A stretch of 35,157 bases of DNA, from the NCBI GenBank assembly GCA_934130975.1, contig CAKOYU010000016.1, positions 1 through 35,157 of the forward strand. Reading direction: 5' to 3'. Shown piece by piece: positions 24,036 to 33,501 of the stretch. This stretch comes from an uncultured Clostridia bacterium (GTDB lineage Bacteria > Bacillota > Clostridia > TANB77 > CAG-508). The translations under genes and the position numbers were made by a program. The number at the start of each line of letters is the position of its first letter. Position 1 is the first letter of the stretch. Below the pieces are notes generated by a model. The model made no database searches. It was not told where the DNA came from and saw only the letters and a list, made by a program, of their open reading frames with translations.

Positions 24036-24053
24036 GTTTTTTTTATATGTCTG

Positions 24054-24082
24054 TCATATTCTCAAAAAATAGTCCATATATA
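24054..24082 (+). promoter_or_regulatory. Sigma-E-like promoter of spoIVA
   Basis: TCATATT, 14 bases, CATATATA. This fits the mother-cell sigma-E pattern (ATATT near -35, CATA-type -10). In Bacillus subtilis spoIVA depends on sigma-E. Ribosome site AAGGAGG is at 24103-24109. Confidence 0.65.
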
Positions 24083-24117
24083 TTAATAAAAGTTTGTCTA
24101 TCAAGGAGGTATTATAG

Positions 24118-25596
24118 ATGGAAAATATAGGCTTATATCAAGATATAGCCAAACGAACTGATGGTGATATTTATATTGGAGTTGTTGGTCCTGTAAGAAC
24201 AGGCAAATCTACTTTCATAAAAAAATTTATGGATTTACTTGTTATTCCAAATATAGATAATGAGTATAAAAAAGAAAGAGCAAAAGATGAGTTACCACAA
24301 AGTGCTGGTGGTCGTACTATTATGACTACTGAGCCAAAGTTCGTTCCTAATGAGGCTGTAGAAATTACAATAGATAAAAATTTAAAATTAAAAACTCGTT
24401 TAGTTGATTGCGTTGGCTACCTAGTTGATAATGCAATTGGATATTTAGAAGATGACATGCCAAGAATGGTAAAAACTCCATGGTCTGAAGAAGAAATCCC
24501 TTTCGAAACTGCTGCCGAAATTGGTACAAAAAAAGTTATTGAAGAACATTCTACTATTGGTATTTTAATAACTACTGATGGTAGTGTTACAGATATTCCT
24601 CGTGATGATTATGTAAAAGCCGAAGAACGTGTTGTTAATGAACTTCGTGCAATTAACAAACCTTTTATAATTTTATTAAATTGTGCTAATCCATCTTCTC
24701 CTGAATCAAGAGAGTTGGCAGTGCAATTGTCTGATAAATATAACACTAAAGTTATGCCTATTAATTGTGAAGACTTAACTGCTGATGACATAAATTCTAT
24801 GTTTGCTAATCTTCTTTATGAATTCCCTGTTGATGAGATTAAAATTAGTTTTCCTAAATGGATTGATGGTTTAGATTTTTCTCATCCATTGAAAGTAAAA
24901 TTATTTGAACAATTACAAGATGCTTTTACTGATATTTCTGCTTTAAAAGATGTTTCTAATTGTGTTTCTAAAATTGAGAGTACTGACATAATTTCTAAAA
25001 CATTTGTTGATAATATTATGCTTGGCACAGGTAAAGTTTGCATTTCTATTCAATTAAAAGATGAATTATTTTATAATGTACTTTCTGAAATGACTGGCAT
25101 GGAAATTACAAATGAAGGCGAACTTTTCTCTATTATGAGTGATTTGTCTACCACAAAAAAGAAATATGATAAAATCGCGTATGCTTTAGAAGAAGTAAAA
25201 ACTAAAGGGTATGGTATTGTTACACCTTCTATTGATGAGTTAGTCTTAGAAGAGCCAGAAATGGTTAAACAGGGTTCTCGCTTTGGTGTAAAACTAAGAG
25301 CTACTGCTCCATCAATTCATATGATAAAAACGAATGTAACTACTGAAGTTTCTCCTATTGTTGGTTCTGAAAAACAGTCTGAAGAATTGGTTAATTATCT
25401 TCTTTCTGGCTTTGAAAATGATCCTACAAGTATTTGGAGTTCTAACATCTTTGGCAAGAGCTTAAATGAGCTTGTTAATGAAGGTCTACAAACTAAACTT
25501 GCAAAAATGCCTGTTGAGGCTCAAATGAAACTCCAAGAAACTTTAGAACGTATTGTTAATGAGGGTTCTGGCGGATTAATTTGTATTATACTATAA
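24118..25596 (+). CDS. spoIVA: Stage IV sporulation protein A (spore-coat basement ATPase)
   Basis: Mother-cell protein that polymerises on the forespore surface with ATP hydrolysis and anchors the coat. The N-terminal TRAFAC-type P-loop is GPVRTGKST (24-32), followed by the signature RAKDELPQSAGGRTIMTTEP. VDCVGYLVDNAIGYLEDDMP contains the second ATPase motif region, and a middle domain follows. The C-terminus GSGGLICIIL is the conserved membrane/SpoVM-interacting end. At 492 residues it equals the B. subtilis protein in length. It has a sigma-E-like promoter and is a single-gene unit with a strong terminator. Confidence 0.98.
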   Translation: MENIGLYQDIAKRTDGDIYIGVVGPVRTGKSTFIKKFMDLLVIPNIDNEYKKERAKDELPQSAGGRTIMTTEPKFVPNEAVEITIDKNLKLKTRLVDCVGYLVDNAIGYLEDDMPRMVKTPWSEEEIPFETAAEIGTKKVIEEHSTIGILITTDGSVTDIPRDDYVKAEERVVNELRAINKPFIILLNCANPSSPESRELAVQLSDKYNTKVMPINCEDLTADDINSMFANLLYEFPVDEIKISFPKWIDGLDFSHPLKVKLFEQLQDAFTDISALKDVSNCVSKIESTDIISKTFVDNIMLGTGKVCISIQLKDELFYNVLSEMTGMEITNEGELFSIMSDLSTTKKKYDKIAYALEEVKTKGYGIVTPSIDELVLEEPEMVKQGSRFGVKLRATAPSIHMIKTNVTTEVSPIVGSEKQSEELVNYLLSGFENDPTSIWSSNIFGKSLNELVNEGLQTKLAKMPVEAQMKLQETLERIVNEGSGGLICIIL

Positions 25597-25601
25597 TTAA
25601 C

Positions 25602-25644
25602 AAAAAAGAATAGTAAAACAGCAAACTGTTGACTATTCTTTTTT
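25602..25644. terminator. Two-way terminator after spoIVA
   Basis: AAAAAAGAATAGT (25602-25614) and its complement (25632-25644), with an inner AACAG/CTGTT, form a long hairpin ending in T-runs on both strands. Confidence 0.85.
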
Positions 25645-26412
25645 CTTATACTCTATTATTTCAATATCACTATTTTTACTTCTTTCAACCATACAATTAT
25701 AAACTTGATCTCGTAAATTGTATTTTTGTTCTTGTAAACTTAATCCATCTTTCGGAAAAAATGGTCCATCAATATAAGTAACTACTTTAAATTTATCATG
25801 ATTCTTACCATAACTCTGATATGTGTTAGTCATACAAAAAGTAGGTTTTTTATATTGCACAGGATATTTAAATGACACTGCTTTAAATGGTCTTATTTTT
25901 GTATAAAATGGCCATATATGTGCTTCTGGATAAATTGTTATAGGATGTCCTTTATCAATATGTGTTTCTATTGCATTTATAAAATTTTTCATTCCATTTT
26001 TATTATTAGGTATTGGGATTGCTCCAAGTAATTGAATAGAGTTTCCTAAAAATTTCATAGAAACATTTTCTGGATTTACAATAAAATGATTTCTTTTTGG
26101 ATATATTGGCAAACTTGGAATAAATACATCTGCAAATACCTGTGTATGATTTACATATACAAAATAAGAATCTTTTTTATATGGCTTTAATTTTTCTTTT
26201 CCTATATATTTTATTTTTAGTTTGTATTTTCCATAAATAAGTTTTATTGGCATACTTAATACATTTTGCAATAAAAAAGAACAAAAATCCCACAAAGGAT
26301 TTTTATGTATGTATTTATAGTTTTTATCTATAATCCTTGGTGTGATTTCTGCTCCTGAAAATTCATCATTTAATTCATCTTTATAATAATATACTTGTTT
26401 AGATTTCTTCAT
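25633..26412 (-). CDS. PlsC-like acyltransferase (259 aa)
   Basis: Lysophospholipid/glycerolipid acyltransferase fold. The first motif reads VNHTQVFAD (87-95): the usual NHxSxxD spacing H-x4-D is H-x5-D here (His89, Asp95). The FPEG block appears as YPEAHIWPFY (161-170). These deviations suggest a subgroup with a different acceptor. Membrane association probably comes from hydrophobic helices near 44-60 and 93-103. Its ATG overlaps the end of the GT8-acyltransferase fusion gene by 14 bases, so translation is coupled. Third gene of the GT8 operon. Confidence 0.8.
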   Translation of the reverse strand: MKKSKQVYYYKDELNDEFSGAEITPRIIDKNYKYIHKNPLWDFCSFLLQNVLSMPIKLIYGKYKLKIKYIGKEKLKPYKKDSYFVYVNHTQVFADVFIPSLPIYPKRNHFIVNPENVSMKFLGNSIQLLGAIPIPNNKNGMKNFINAIETHIDKGHPITIYPEAHIWPFYTKIRPFKAVSFKYPVQYKKPTFCMTNTYQSYGKNHDKFKVVTYIDGPFFPKDGLSLQEQKYNLRDQVYNCMVERSKNSDIEIIEYKKKE

Positions 26413-28201
26413 TTATTTCCTCTTTTATTGTTGTATATTCTAATGGAATTCCATAAAATTCTTCATATATATTTTTCCAAACTTCAAAATTTTTATTTTT
26501 CATTTCTTCTACATTTTCTTTTTCTGATAATGTTACGTCTGGATAAATTGGTTTTTCTATATGTACATAATATTCTTTTACAGGAAATCCATCTTCACCA
26601 ATAATATTGCTATCTTTCATTGTTATAAAGATTGGTATTACTGGCACATTACTTCTTGTAGCAATTTTATATGCTCCATTTTTTAATGGTTTTGGTTTCT
26701 CATAATTCCACCATAAGCTTTGTTCTGGATAAATTAATATAAAATCTCCTCTTTTTAAGATAGTATCAGCTGCTTTCATAAAATTTATCATTGTTCTTGT
26801 ATTTGAACTTAATGGTAATGTGTCTGCATTTCTGAATAAAAAACCATAAAATCCTGGAAAGTTTGTATAATTTCCTTCTCTTATAACTTTATATAATTTT
26901 TTCTTTTTTCTTTGTCCTGATAATGAAAAGATTTCTTCTATTGTAAATGAATCAAATGGATTAAAATGATTACATGTTATTAATGCTCCATTTTTCATTT
27001 CACTTAGATATTCAAGTCCTTCTACATCTTTTATAATTAATTTATTATCTTTTATTATTGCATCTAAAAATCTTTCTCCTAGTTTGTTAGCAAATTTATT
27101 TTTCCATTTATTTGTTCTTTTTGTTTTTAGATAGTCTACATTTTCAGGTGTTAATTCTATTGTAGGTGGATCATTTTCTGCATCAACATCAAATTTTCCT
27201 TCTTTTTCTAATTGTTTTATTTTTTCTAATATTTCTATTCTTTCTTGTGATTTTTCTGTTACTTGAACATTTCTATATATTCTATCATCACCAACACAGT
27301 CTGACTCTTTTTGTGCAAGTTCTCTTAATGCAATATCCGCTTCTCTATCTTTATATTTCATTTCATCTGAAAAATCTTCTTTTATTTTATAAATTGTATC
27401 ATAAAATTCTGTTTGCTTTGCAAGTTCCCAAAAATATTTTCCAAATCTTATATCATTATAATGCCATGGTTTATATTGATAATTATAATGAATTAGTTTT
27501 ATATCTTCTTCTTTCATATCATCACTTGCTGTAGGCATTAAATTCCATGCTGTTTCTATAAGTTTTACTCTTCCTTTACAAATTCTATTTAAGTAATCTT
27601 GATCTTGAACTACTGAAAATTTTATATTTTCCAATAAATATAAAAACTTTTCTTGAAATTGAAATTTTCTAAGTTCATCTAAATTCATCACTAACATTCC
27701 AGCATTAAAATATGTTTTATAACTAGCAACTCCTACTACTTTTTCTACATATTCTTGGAATACTTCATTTTTTTGAATTATATCATCAGGTACTGCTCCT
27801 AATAAATTATCTCCAATATCTATATTGTATAACTCTGCTATATCTTTTAATAACACTATATCACAGTCTAAATATATTGCTTTATTATATTGCGGATATA
27901 GATTTGATATAAATAATCTAAAATATGTTGTCATTGAAAAATAATCTCTTGTGTATAATTTTCCTTTTATTTTCTCTATATAATAATTTAAATCTACATA
28001 TTCTATATTTACATTTTCTCTTGTATATTTACTAATTTTTTCTTTACTTTCTTCGCTCATATTAGTATATAATACTTTTATCACATAATAATTTTCATTT
28101 GATGCATTATTTACCAATGATTGCAATGTTACTGCTAAAAATGGTACATATTTATCATCAACGGCAAAGAATATTGGTATTATTTCTTGATATTTTTCCA
28201 T
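26399..28201 (-). CDS. GT8 glycosyltransferase fused to a PlsC-type acyltransferase (600 aa)
   Basis: Residues 7-270 are a GT8 enzyme: FFAVDDKYVPFLAVTLQSL, DxD at 112-114 (YLDCDIVL), YFNAGMLVMNL (164-174), QDQDYLNR and KLIHYNYQYKPWHY (235-248). A charged linker (about 280-365) follows. Residues 375-585 are an acyltransferase with a proper NHFNPFDSF (His412, Asp417), PGFYGFLFRNADTLPLS and YPEQSLWW (491-498). One protein thus holds a sugar-transfer and an acyl-transfer site, suggesting an acylated glycolipid or glycan. It starts one base after the first GT8 gene ends. The product is unknown. Confidence 0.88.
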   Translation of the reverse strand: MEKYQEIIPIFFAVDDKYVPFLAVTLQSLVNNASNENYYVIKVLYTNMSEESKEKISKYTRENVNIEYVDLNYYIEKIKGKLYTRDYFSMTTYFRLFISNLYPQYNKAIYLDCDIVLLKDIAELYNIDIGDNLLGAVPDDIIQKNEVFQEYVEKVVGVASYKTYFNAGMLVMNLDELRKFQFQEKFLYLLENIKFSVVQDQDYLNRICKGRVKLIETAWNLMPTASDDMKEEDIKLIHYNYQYKPWHYNDIRFGKYFWELAKQTEFYDTIYKIKEDFSDEMKYKDREADIALRELAQKESDCVGDDRIYRNVQVTEKSQERIEILEKIKQLEKEGKFDVDAENDPPTIELTPENVDYLKTKRTNKWKNKFANKLGERFLDAIIKDNKLIIKDVEGLEYLSEMKNGALITCNHFNPFDSFTIEEIFSLSGQRKKKKLYKVIREGNYTNFPGFYGFLFRNADTLPLSSNTRTMINFMKAADTILKRGDFILIYPEQSLWWNYEKPKPLKNGAYKIATRSNVPVIPIFITMKDSNIIGEDGFPVKEYYVHIEKPIYPDVTLSEKENVEEMKNKNFEVWKNIYEEFYGIPLEYTTIKEEINEEI

Positions 28202-29041
28202 TTAAACTTCCTCTTTCATTCTTGTATTGTATTCTTCTTTTAATTTTAAATATTCTTCTAAATCTTTGTCAAAATAATAACATTTTAGAACCTTATGAAC
28301 TTCTTCTACATTCCATTGTTTAAAATTTTCTGTATGTGGATATGGTAACAATAATAGTCTTTTACAAAAATGACATATTACTGTGTCTTTTTTATTAAAT
28401 TTTGATTGTTCATTATATATTCTTGGTATAATTTTCTTTTTGGTTGTTGACCAAAATATTGCATCTTGATCTGCAAATAACATTTTTTTAGTTTTTATTT
28501 TTTCTCTAGCTTTTTCTAAAAGCTTTGTTTCTTTTATTTTTTTCATATTTAATAATAGCATTCCTGCATTTATATAATCTGGTCTTATTAACCAAGATCC
28601 ATATTTTTCTTTTACTGCTGCATATTCATATTCTGTAATATCTATGTTATACAACTCAGATATATCTCCACCTGCCATCATATCTATATCTAAGTATAAT
28701 AATTTTTCTGGCATTGCTGATACTAAATCTGCTAATAAACGTAATAATGTGTATGGTGTACAATATGCCCCTTCATTTGCACAATTTTTAAATTGTTCTT
28801 CATATATGTCTGTTACATCTATTCTTATTACTTGATTTTTTGAATTTTTTTGTTTAACTACTTTGTCTAAAAATTTTACTTGTTCTTCATTTATTGCTGT
28901 ATATTCTGGTTTTATTCTTGTTAATTCTGCTGTGAATATATAACATTTAATTGCTTCTTGTGTTCTGTTTGTTATTGATATTAGCTCTGTTAGAGCTCCA
29001 TCAAATACTTTTTCGTTTCCACATAATAATAAGTTTATCAT
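28202..29041 (-). CDS. GT8-family glycosyltransferase (279 aa)
   Basis: GT8 retaining glycosyltransferase using a nucleotide-sugar. The motifs are NLLLCGNEKVFDGALTEL at the start, DxD at 118-120 (YLDIDMMAGGD), YINAGMLLLNMKKI, FADQDAIFW and a C-terminal VICHFCKRL where GT8 enzymes have their last metal-binding His (H-F/H-Y). First gene of the three-gene operon. GAGGATGAG lies just upstream of the ATG, and the promoter is at 29076-29104. Donor and acceptor cannot be read from sequence. Confidence 0.87.
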   Translation of the reverse strand: MINLLLCGNEKVFDGALTELISITNRTQEAIKCYIFTAELTRIKPEYTAINEEQVKFLDKVVKQKNSKNQVIRIDVTDIYEEQFKNCANEGAYCTPYTLLRLLADLVSAMPEKLLYLDIDMMAGGDISELYNIDITEYEYAAVKEKYGSWLIRPDYINAGMLLLNMKKIKETKLLEKAREKIKTKKMLFADQDAIFWSTTKKKIIPRIYNEQSKFNKKDTVICHFCKRLLLLPYPHTENFKQWNVEEVHKVLKCYYFDKDLEEYLKLKEEYNTRMKEEV

Positions 29042-29075
29042 CTCATCCTCTTCTTTTAATTTTTTTCACTTATTA

Positions 29076-29104
29076 ATTTTAACATTTTGTTTCATTTTTA
29101 TCAA
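29076..29104 (-). promoter_or_regulatory. Promoter of the GT8/acyltransferase operon
   Basis: On the minus strand, TTGATA, 17 bases, TAAAAT, about 35 bases upstream of the GT8 ATG. Confidence 0.6.
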
Positions 29105-29156
29105 GAATTTTTTTACATTATTTCTTTAGATTTTATTAATTATATCTATTATAGTA

Positions 29157-29186
29157 AAAAAAAGTGCACCTATGTGCACTTTTTTT
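29157..29186. terminator. Terminator of the XRE regulator gene
   Basis: A 13-bp perfect stem (AAAAAAAGTGCAC at 29157-29169 and its complement at 29174-29186) with a 4-base loop and T-runs in both directions. Confidence 0.85.
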
Positions 29187-29478
29187 ACTTGACATACATT
29201 TCTAATGCCTTTAGCAGAGTTAGCTGATATCTTTTTGTTTTATCAAAATTTTCTAACTCTTTATGATATTCGTAGAGTTCTGTTAACTCTTCTAAAGAAA
29301 TACCATAAATTTTTAGTAACTCTGCCAACTTCTTGGTAGAAATACTTTTTTTGCCTTGTTCCAATTCGCTTAAATATGAAGTAGCAATTTTTTTGTTTTT
29401 AGCTACCTGATTTTTTTTCATATCTCGCGATATCCGAACAATTCTTAAAATTTCTCCATATCCTTTGTATTTACTCAT
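29185..29478 (-). CDS. XRE-family HTH regulator (97 aa)
   Basis: Helix-turn-helix of the Cro/CI type at about 8-62: ILRIVRISRDMKKNQVAKNK, then KIATSYLSELEQGKKSISTK, then LAELLKIYGISLEEL. The C-terminal 30 residues form a short helix, perhaps for dimers. AGGAG precedes the ATG. It is a single-gene unit with its own promoter and terminator. The target is unknown; no toxin gene is directly beside it, so an antitoxin role has no support. Confidence 0.88.
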   Translation of the reverse strand: MSKYKGYGEILRIVRISRDMKKNQVAKNKKIATSYLSELEQGKKSISTKKLAELLKIYGISLEELTELYEYHKELENFDKTKRYQLTLLKALEMYVK

Positions 29479-29542
29479 TTTTTTCTCCTATAAATATACT
29501 TTGAGAATTGCCTTTCTCCAGGCTTTACTACATTACTATTTT

Positions 29543-29571
29543 ATTATAATATAATTTTACATAATTTGCAA
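29543..29571 (-). promoter_or_regulatory. Promoter of the XRE regulator
   Basis: On the minus strand, TTGCAA, 17 bases, TATAAT. The leader is about 60 bases and contains a small GCCT...AGGC hairpin. Confidence 0.65.
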
Positions 29572-29579
29572 GATGCACT

Positions 29580-30854
29580 TTAGTAGATTATTTCATTTAT
29601 ATTTCCTATCATATATAATGGTATATTTATAAGCCAATCTTCTTTTCTATAGTTAGCCATTGATGTTCTAACATTAACTTTAGTATCATATTTTTGTACA
29701 AATGATTTTAAACTCTTTGCTTGTAAATTTTCATTTGACTTTACTTCAATAGGAATATTATTTTTCCCAAGTTGAATTATATAATCAACTTCTGCTATTC
29801 CCTTGTCTGCTGACCAGTAAAATATTGGTACATCTGTATTTGTTTTTAATTCAGTTAATACAAATTGTTCTGTTAATGAACCTTTAAATTCCACAAATAT
29901 CTCATTTCCATCAATTATCGTTGTTGCATCAATATTAGCCATTGCACATAATAGCCCAACATCTAATAAATATAGTTTAAATGCACTAAAATCTTGATAT
30001 GCTGATAATAGAACTTTGCAATCATTTACCCTATTTACTTGATAAACTAATCCACAGTCTATTAGCCATGATAGTGCTAATTCATATTCTCTTGCTCTTG
30101 CACCTTGTTTTATTAATCCATATATAAATTTTTTATTCTCTTTAGCAAGTTGAGTTGGGATATTATTCCATAACTGTCTTATTCTTGGTACAACTGCATT
30201 TGGTGCATGTTTTGAAAAATCTTGCTCATATGCTGTTAATAATTCGTTTTGTTTTCTTCTAACTTCTCCAAAATCTTTATTTTGTACATATGCATTCACT
30301 ACTTCTGGCATTCCACCAATATACATATATTGTTTTAAGTATTGTTTTAATTTATCTGAAAATACATTTATTAAATCTATATCATTATTTTTTATTAGTT
30401 CTACTAATTGTTTTTCTCCTAGTGCTTCTAAAAATTCAAAAAAATTTAGCGGATATAAATCTAAGAAATCTACCTTTCCTACTGGAAATGATGTCCCTTC
30501 GTGCATTGCTACACCTAATAGTGAACCTGCTGCCACAATATTATATTCATTAGCTTTTTCGCAAAAATATTTTAATGCTGTTACTGCTTTAGGCGTTTCT
30601 TGAATTTCATCAAATATAATTAATGTATTTTCTGCTTCTATATTTACTCCAGATTCTATCTTTAATCCTTGTATTATTCTTTCTATGTCAAAGTCTCCTG
30701 AAAATAGTTGATTCATTCTCTCATTATCATCAAAATTGATATATGCTACTTGTTGATATTCTTGTTTTCCAAATTCTTTTATTAGCCAAGTTTTCCCTAC
30801 TTGTCTTGCGCCCCTTATTATTAATGGTTTTCTATCTTTTGATTTTTTCCACAC
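29580..30854 (-). CDS. AAA_14/DUF4143 ATPase, apparently 5'-truncated (424 aa)
   Basis: The AAA domain has Walker A GARQVGKTW (15-23), Walker B LIIFDEIQE and the sensor-like AAGSLLGVAM. The C-terminal DUF4143 domain ends in a nuclease-like EVDYII ... IPIEVKSNENL (E-V-D...E-x-K). Relatives usually carry about 12-20 residues before 'W-K-S-K-D-R-K-P-L-I-I-R-G', but here the first possible codon is a GTG (30854), a TGA lies two codons upstream, and no ribosome site is visible. It sits about 33 bases after clpB. Either translation is weak and coupled to clpB, or the 5' end was lost by rearrangement. Function of the family unknown. Confidence 0.8.
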   Translation of the reverse strand: MWKKSKDRKPLIIRGARQVGKTWLIKEFGKQEYQQVAYINFDDNERMNQLFSGDFDIERIIQGLKIESGVNIEAENTLIIFDEIQETPKAVTALKYFCEKANEYNIVAAGSLLGVAMHEGTSFPVGKVDFLDLYPLNFFEFLEALGEKQLVELIKNNDIDLINVFSDKLKQYLKQYMYIGGMPEVVNAYVQNKDFGEVRRKQNELLTAYEQDFSKHAPNAVVPRIRQLWNNIPTQLAKENKKFIYGLIKQGARAREYELALSWLIDCGLVYQVNRVNDCKVLLSAYQDFSAFKLYLLDVGLLCAMANIDATTIIDGNEIFVEFKGSLTEQFVLTELKTNTDVPIFYWSADKGIAEVDYIIQLGKNNIPIEVKSNENLQAKSLKSFVQKYDTKVNVRTSMANYRKEDWLINIPLYMIGNINEIIY

Positions 30855-30887
30855 TTTTCAAACGACTTTTGTGTGAAATCTCACGTT

Positions 30888-33485
30888 TTATAAACGACTC
30901 ACAAATAAACCATCTTGATTGCTATCAATTTTTACTGTTGTATTAGGCAATATTTCTTGTGATAAAATCTTTTTAGCAATTAAAGTCTCAAGCTTTTTCT
31001 GTACAAACCTCTTTAAAGGTCTTGCACCATATACTTCATCATAACCATTATCTATTAAATAATCTTTAGCAGATTGAGTCAATTCAAGTTTGATGTGCTT
31101 ATCTTCAAGTCTTCTTTCCAAATCTTTAATTAGAAGTTCTAGTATTTTTGATATTTCTGTTTTGCGAAGTGGTTTGTAGAAGACTATTTCATCTAATCTA
31201 TTTAAAAATTCTGGTCTAAAGCTTCTCTTTAATAATTCCTCTACTTTGTTTTTAGCCTCTTCTGAAATTTCTCCATTTTCTTGAATCCCTTCCAAAATAT
31301 ATTCTGATCCCAAGTTTGATGTTAAAATTATAATTGTATTTTTAAAATCTACAGTTCTGCCTTGTGAGTCTGTAATACGTCCATCATCTAAAACTTGTAA
31401 CAATACATTAAATACATCTGGATGTGCTTTTTCAATCTCGTCAAATAATACAACTGAATATGGTCTTCTTCTAACTGCTTCTGTTAATTGACCACCTTCA
31501 TCATATCCTACATATCCTGGAGGCGCACCAATTAATCTTGAAACAGAATATTTTTCCATATATTCAGACATATCAATTCTTACCATATTATGTTCATCAT
31601 CAAATAGTGCTTCTGCAAGTGATTTTGCAAGCTCTGTTTTACCAACACCTGTTGGACCTAAGAACATAAATGAACCTATTGGTCTACGTGGGTCACCTAT
31701 ACCTGCTCTTGAACGCATAATTGCCTCTGAAACCTTTTCAACAGCTTCGTCTTGACCTATTACCCTCTTATGAAGAATTTTATCTAGGTTTAGAATTTTT
31801 TCTCTTTCACCTTCCATTAATTTAGTAACAGGTATTCCAGTCCATCTTGATATAATTTTTGCGATTTCTTCGTCTGTTACTTTATTTCTTAACAATCCAT
31901 CTTCTTTGCTTTTTTCTGAAATTTCTTCTTCTTTTTCTAGTTCCTTTTGTAATTCAGGAAGTTTACCATATCTTAATTCTGCAACTTTATTTAAGTCATA
32001 ACTTCTTTCTGCTTGCTCAATTTGAGCATTAGTTTGCTCAATTTCTTCACGCAATTTCTGAACTTTTCCAATGGCAGTTTTTTCATTTTCCCATTTTGCC
32101 TTCATTGCATCAAATTTAGTTTTTAGCTCTGCTTTTTCTTTTTGAATATCTTCTAAACGTTGTTTTGAGATTTCGTCTTTTTCTTTACTTAAAGCAGTTT
32201 CTTCAATTTCTAATTGCATAATTTTTCTAGAAACTTCATCAAGTTCTGTTGGCATTGATTCCATCTCTGTTTTGATCATTGCACATGCTTCATCAATCAA
32301 GTCAATTGCTTTGTCTGGCAAAAATCTATCTGATATATATCTATGTGATAATGTTGCTGCTGAAATTAAAGCATTATCTGATATTTTTACACCATGATAT
32401 ACTTCATATCTTTCTTTCAAGCCTCTTAAAATTGAAATTGTATCTTCTACTGAAGGTTCATCTACCATTACTGGTTGGAAACGTCTTTCAAGTGCTTGGT
32501 CTTTTTCAATATATTGTCTGTATTCATTTAAAGTTGTTGCACCAATACAGTGTAACTCTCCTCTTGCCAACATTGGTTTTAACAAGTTACCTGCATCCAT
32601 CGCACCATCTGTTTTTCCTGCACCTACAATTGTGTGAATTTCATCAATAAATAAAATTATACGTCCTTCACTCTTTTTAACTTCTTGTAGTACAGCTTTT
32701 AACCTCTCTTCAAACTCTCCTCTATATTTAGCACCTGCAATAAGTAATCCCATATCAAGAGAAAATATACTACATTCTTTTAAGCCTTCTGGTACATCTC
32801 CTCTAACAATTCTTAGAGCTAATCCTTCTGCAATAGCAGTTTTACCAACACCCGGTTCACCAATTAAACAAGGATTATTTTTAGTTTTTCTTGATAAAAT
32901 TCTAATAACATTTCTAATTTCAGAATCTCTACCAATTACAGGGTCTAGTTTTTGCTCTCTTGCCATTTGTGTTAAATCTTGACCATATTTTTTAAGCACA
33001 TCATAAGTATCTTCTGGATTATCAGAAGTAACTCTTGTATTACCTCTAACCTCTGACAAAGCCTTTAAGAACTCATTTTTAGTAATATTATATCTACGTA
33101 ATAAATCTTTAATTTTGCTATTAGCATCGTCAAAAATCCCAATCATAATATGTTCAACAGAAACATATTCATCCTTCATCTTTTTAGCAATGTTTTCTGC
33201 ATCAGCCAATGTCTTATTAACGTCTTGTGATACATAAATACTATCACTTTGTGTTGCTCCTCCAGTAACTCTTGGCATATTATTAATTATATTTCTAAGT
33301 TCCTCCTCTAGCCCATCTGTTGTACTAATTTTTTTCAATAGTTCTTTAATCAAACTATTGTCTTGCTCCAATAAAGCTAATAACAAATGTTCTTGCTCTA
33401 CTTGTGCATTTTGCTTTTCTACTGCTAATGTTTGCGCACTTTGTATTGCTTCTAATGATTTTTGAGTAAATTTTTGAATATTCAT
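30888..33485 (-). CDS. clpB: ATP-dependent disaggregase ClpB
   Basis: Hsp100 chaperone that pulls proteins out of aggregates with DnaK. The N-domain (1-145) has two Clp_N repeats (MNIQKFTQKSLEAI, EQEHLLLALLEQ). Walker A1 is GEPGVGKTA, and the coiled-coil middle domain (about 400-530) distinguishes ClpB from ClpC/ClpA. Walker A2 is GPTGVGKTE, with the sensor GARPLKRF near the end. I start at ATG 33485 with AAAGGAGG 8 bases upstream (865 aa, normal). The frame extends upstream only by reading through the dispersed repeat, which is not coding. Transcription is from a CIRCE-controlled promoter. Confidence 0.97.
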   Translation of the reverse strand: MNIQKFTQKSLEAIQSAQTLAVEKQNAQVEQEHLLLALLEQDNSLIKELLKKISTTDGLEEELRNIINNMPRVTGGATQSDSIYVSQDVNKTLADAENIAKKMKDEYVSVEHIMIGIFDDANSKIKDLLRRYNITKNEFLKALSEVRGNTRVTSDNPEDTYDVLKKYGQDLTQMAREQKLDPVIGRDSEIRNVIRILSRKTKNNPCLIGEPGVGKTAIAEGLALRIVRGDVPEGLKECSIFSLDMGLLIAGAKYRGEFEERLKAVLQEVKKSEGRIILFIDEIHTIVGAGKTDGAMDAGNLLKPMLARGELHCIGATTLNEYRQYIEKDQALERRFQPVMVDEPSVEDTISILRGLKERYEVYHGVKISDNALISAATLSHRYISDRFLPDKAIDLIDEACAMIKTEMESMPTELDEVSRKIMQLEIEETALSKEKDEISKQRLEDIQKEKAELKTKFDAMKAKWENEKTAIGKVQKLREEIEQTNAQIEQAERSYDLNKVAELRYGKLPELQKELEKEEEISEKSKEDGLLRNKVTDEEIAKIISRWTGIPVTKLMEGEREKILNLDKILHKRVIGQDEAVEKVSEAIMRSRAGIGDPRRPIGSFMFLGPTGVGKTELAKSLAEALFDDEHNMVRIDMSEYMEKYSVSRLIGAPPGYVGYDEGGQLTEAVRRRPYSVVLFDEIEKAHPDVFNVLLQVLDDGRITDSQGRTVDFKNTIIILTSNLGSEYILEGIQENGEISEEAKNKVEELLKRSFRPEFLNRLDEIVFYKPLRKTEISKILELLIKDLERRLEDKHIKLELTQSAKDYLIDNGYDEVYGARPLKRFVQKKLETLIAKKILSQEILPNTTVKIDSNQDGLFVSRL

Positions 33486-33501
33486 AATACCTACCTCCTT
33501 T

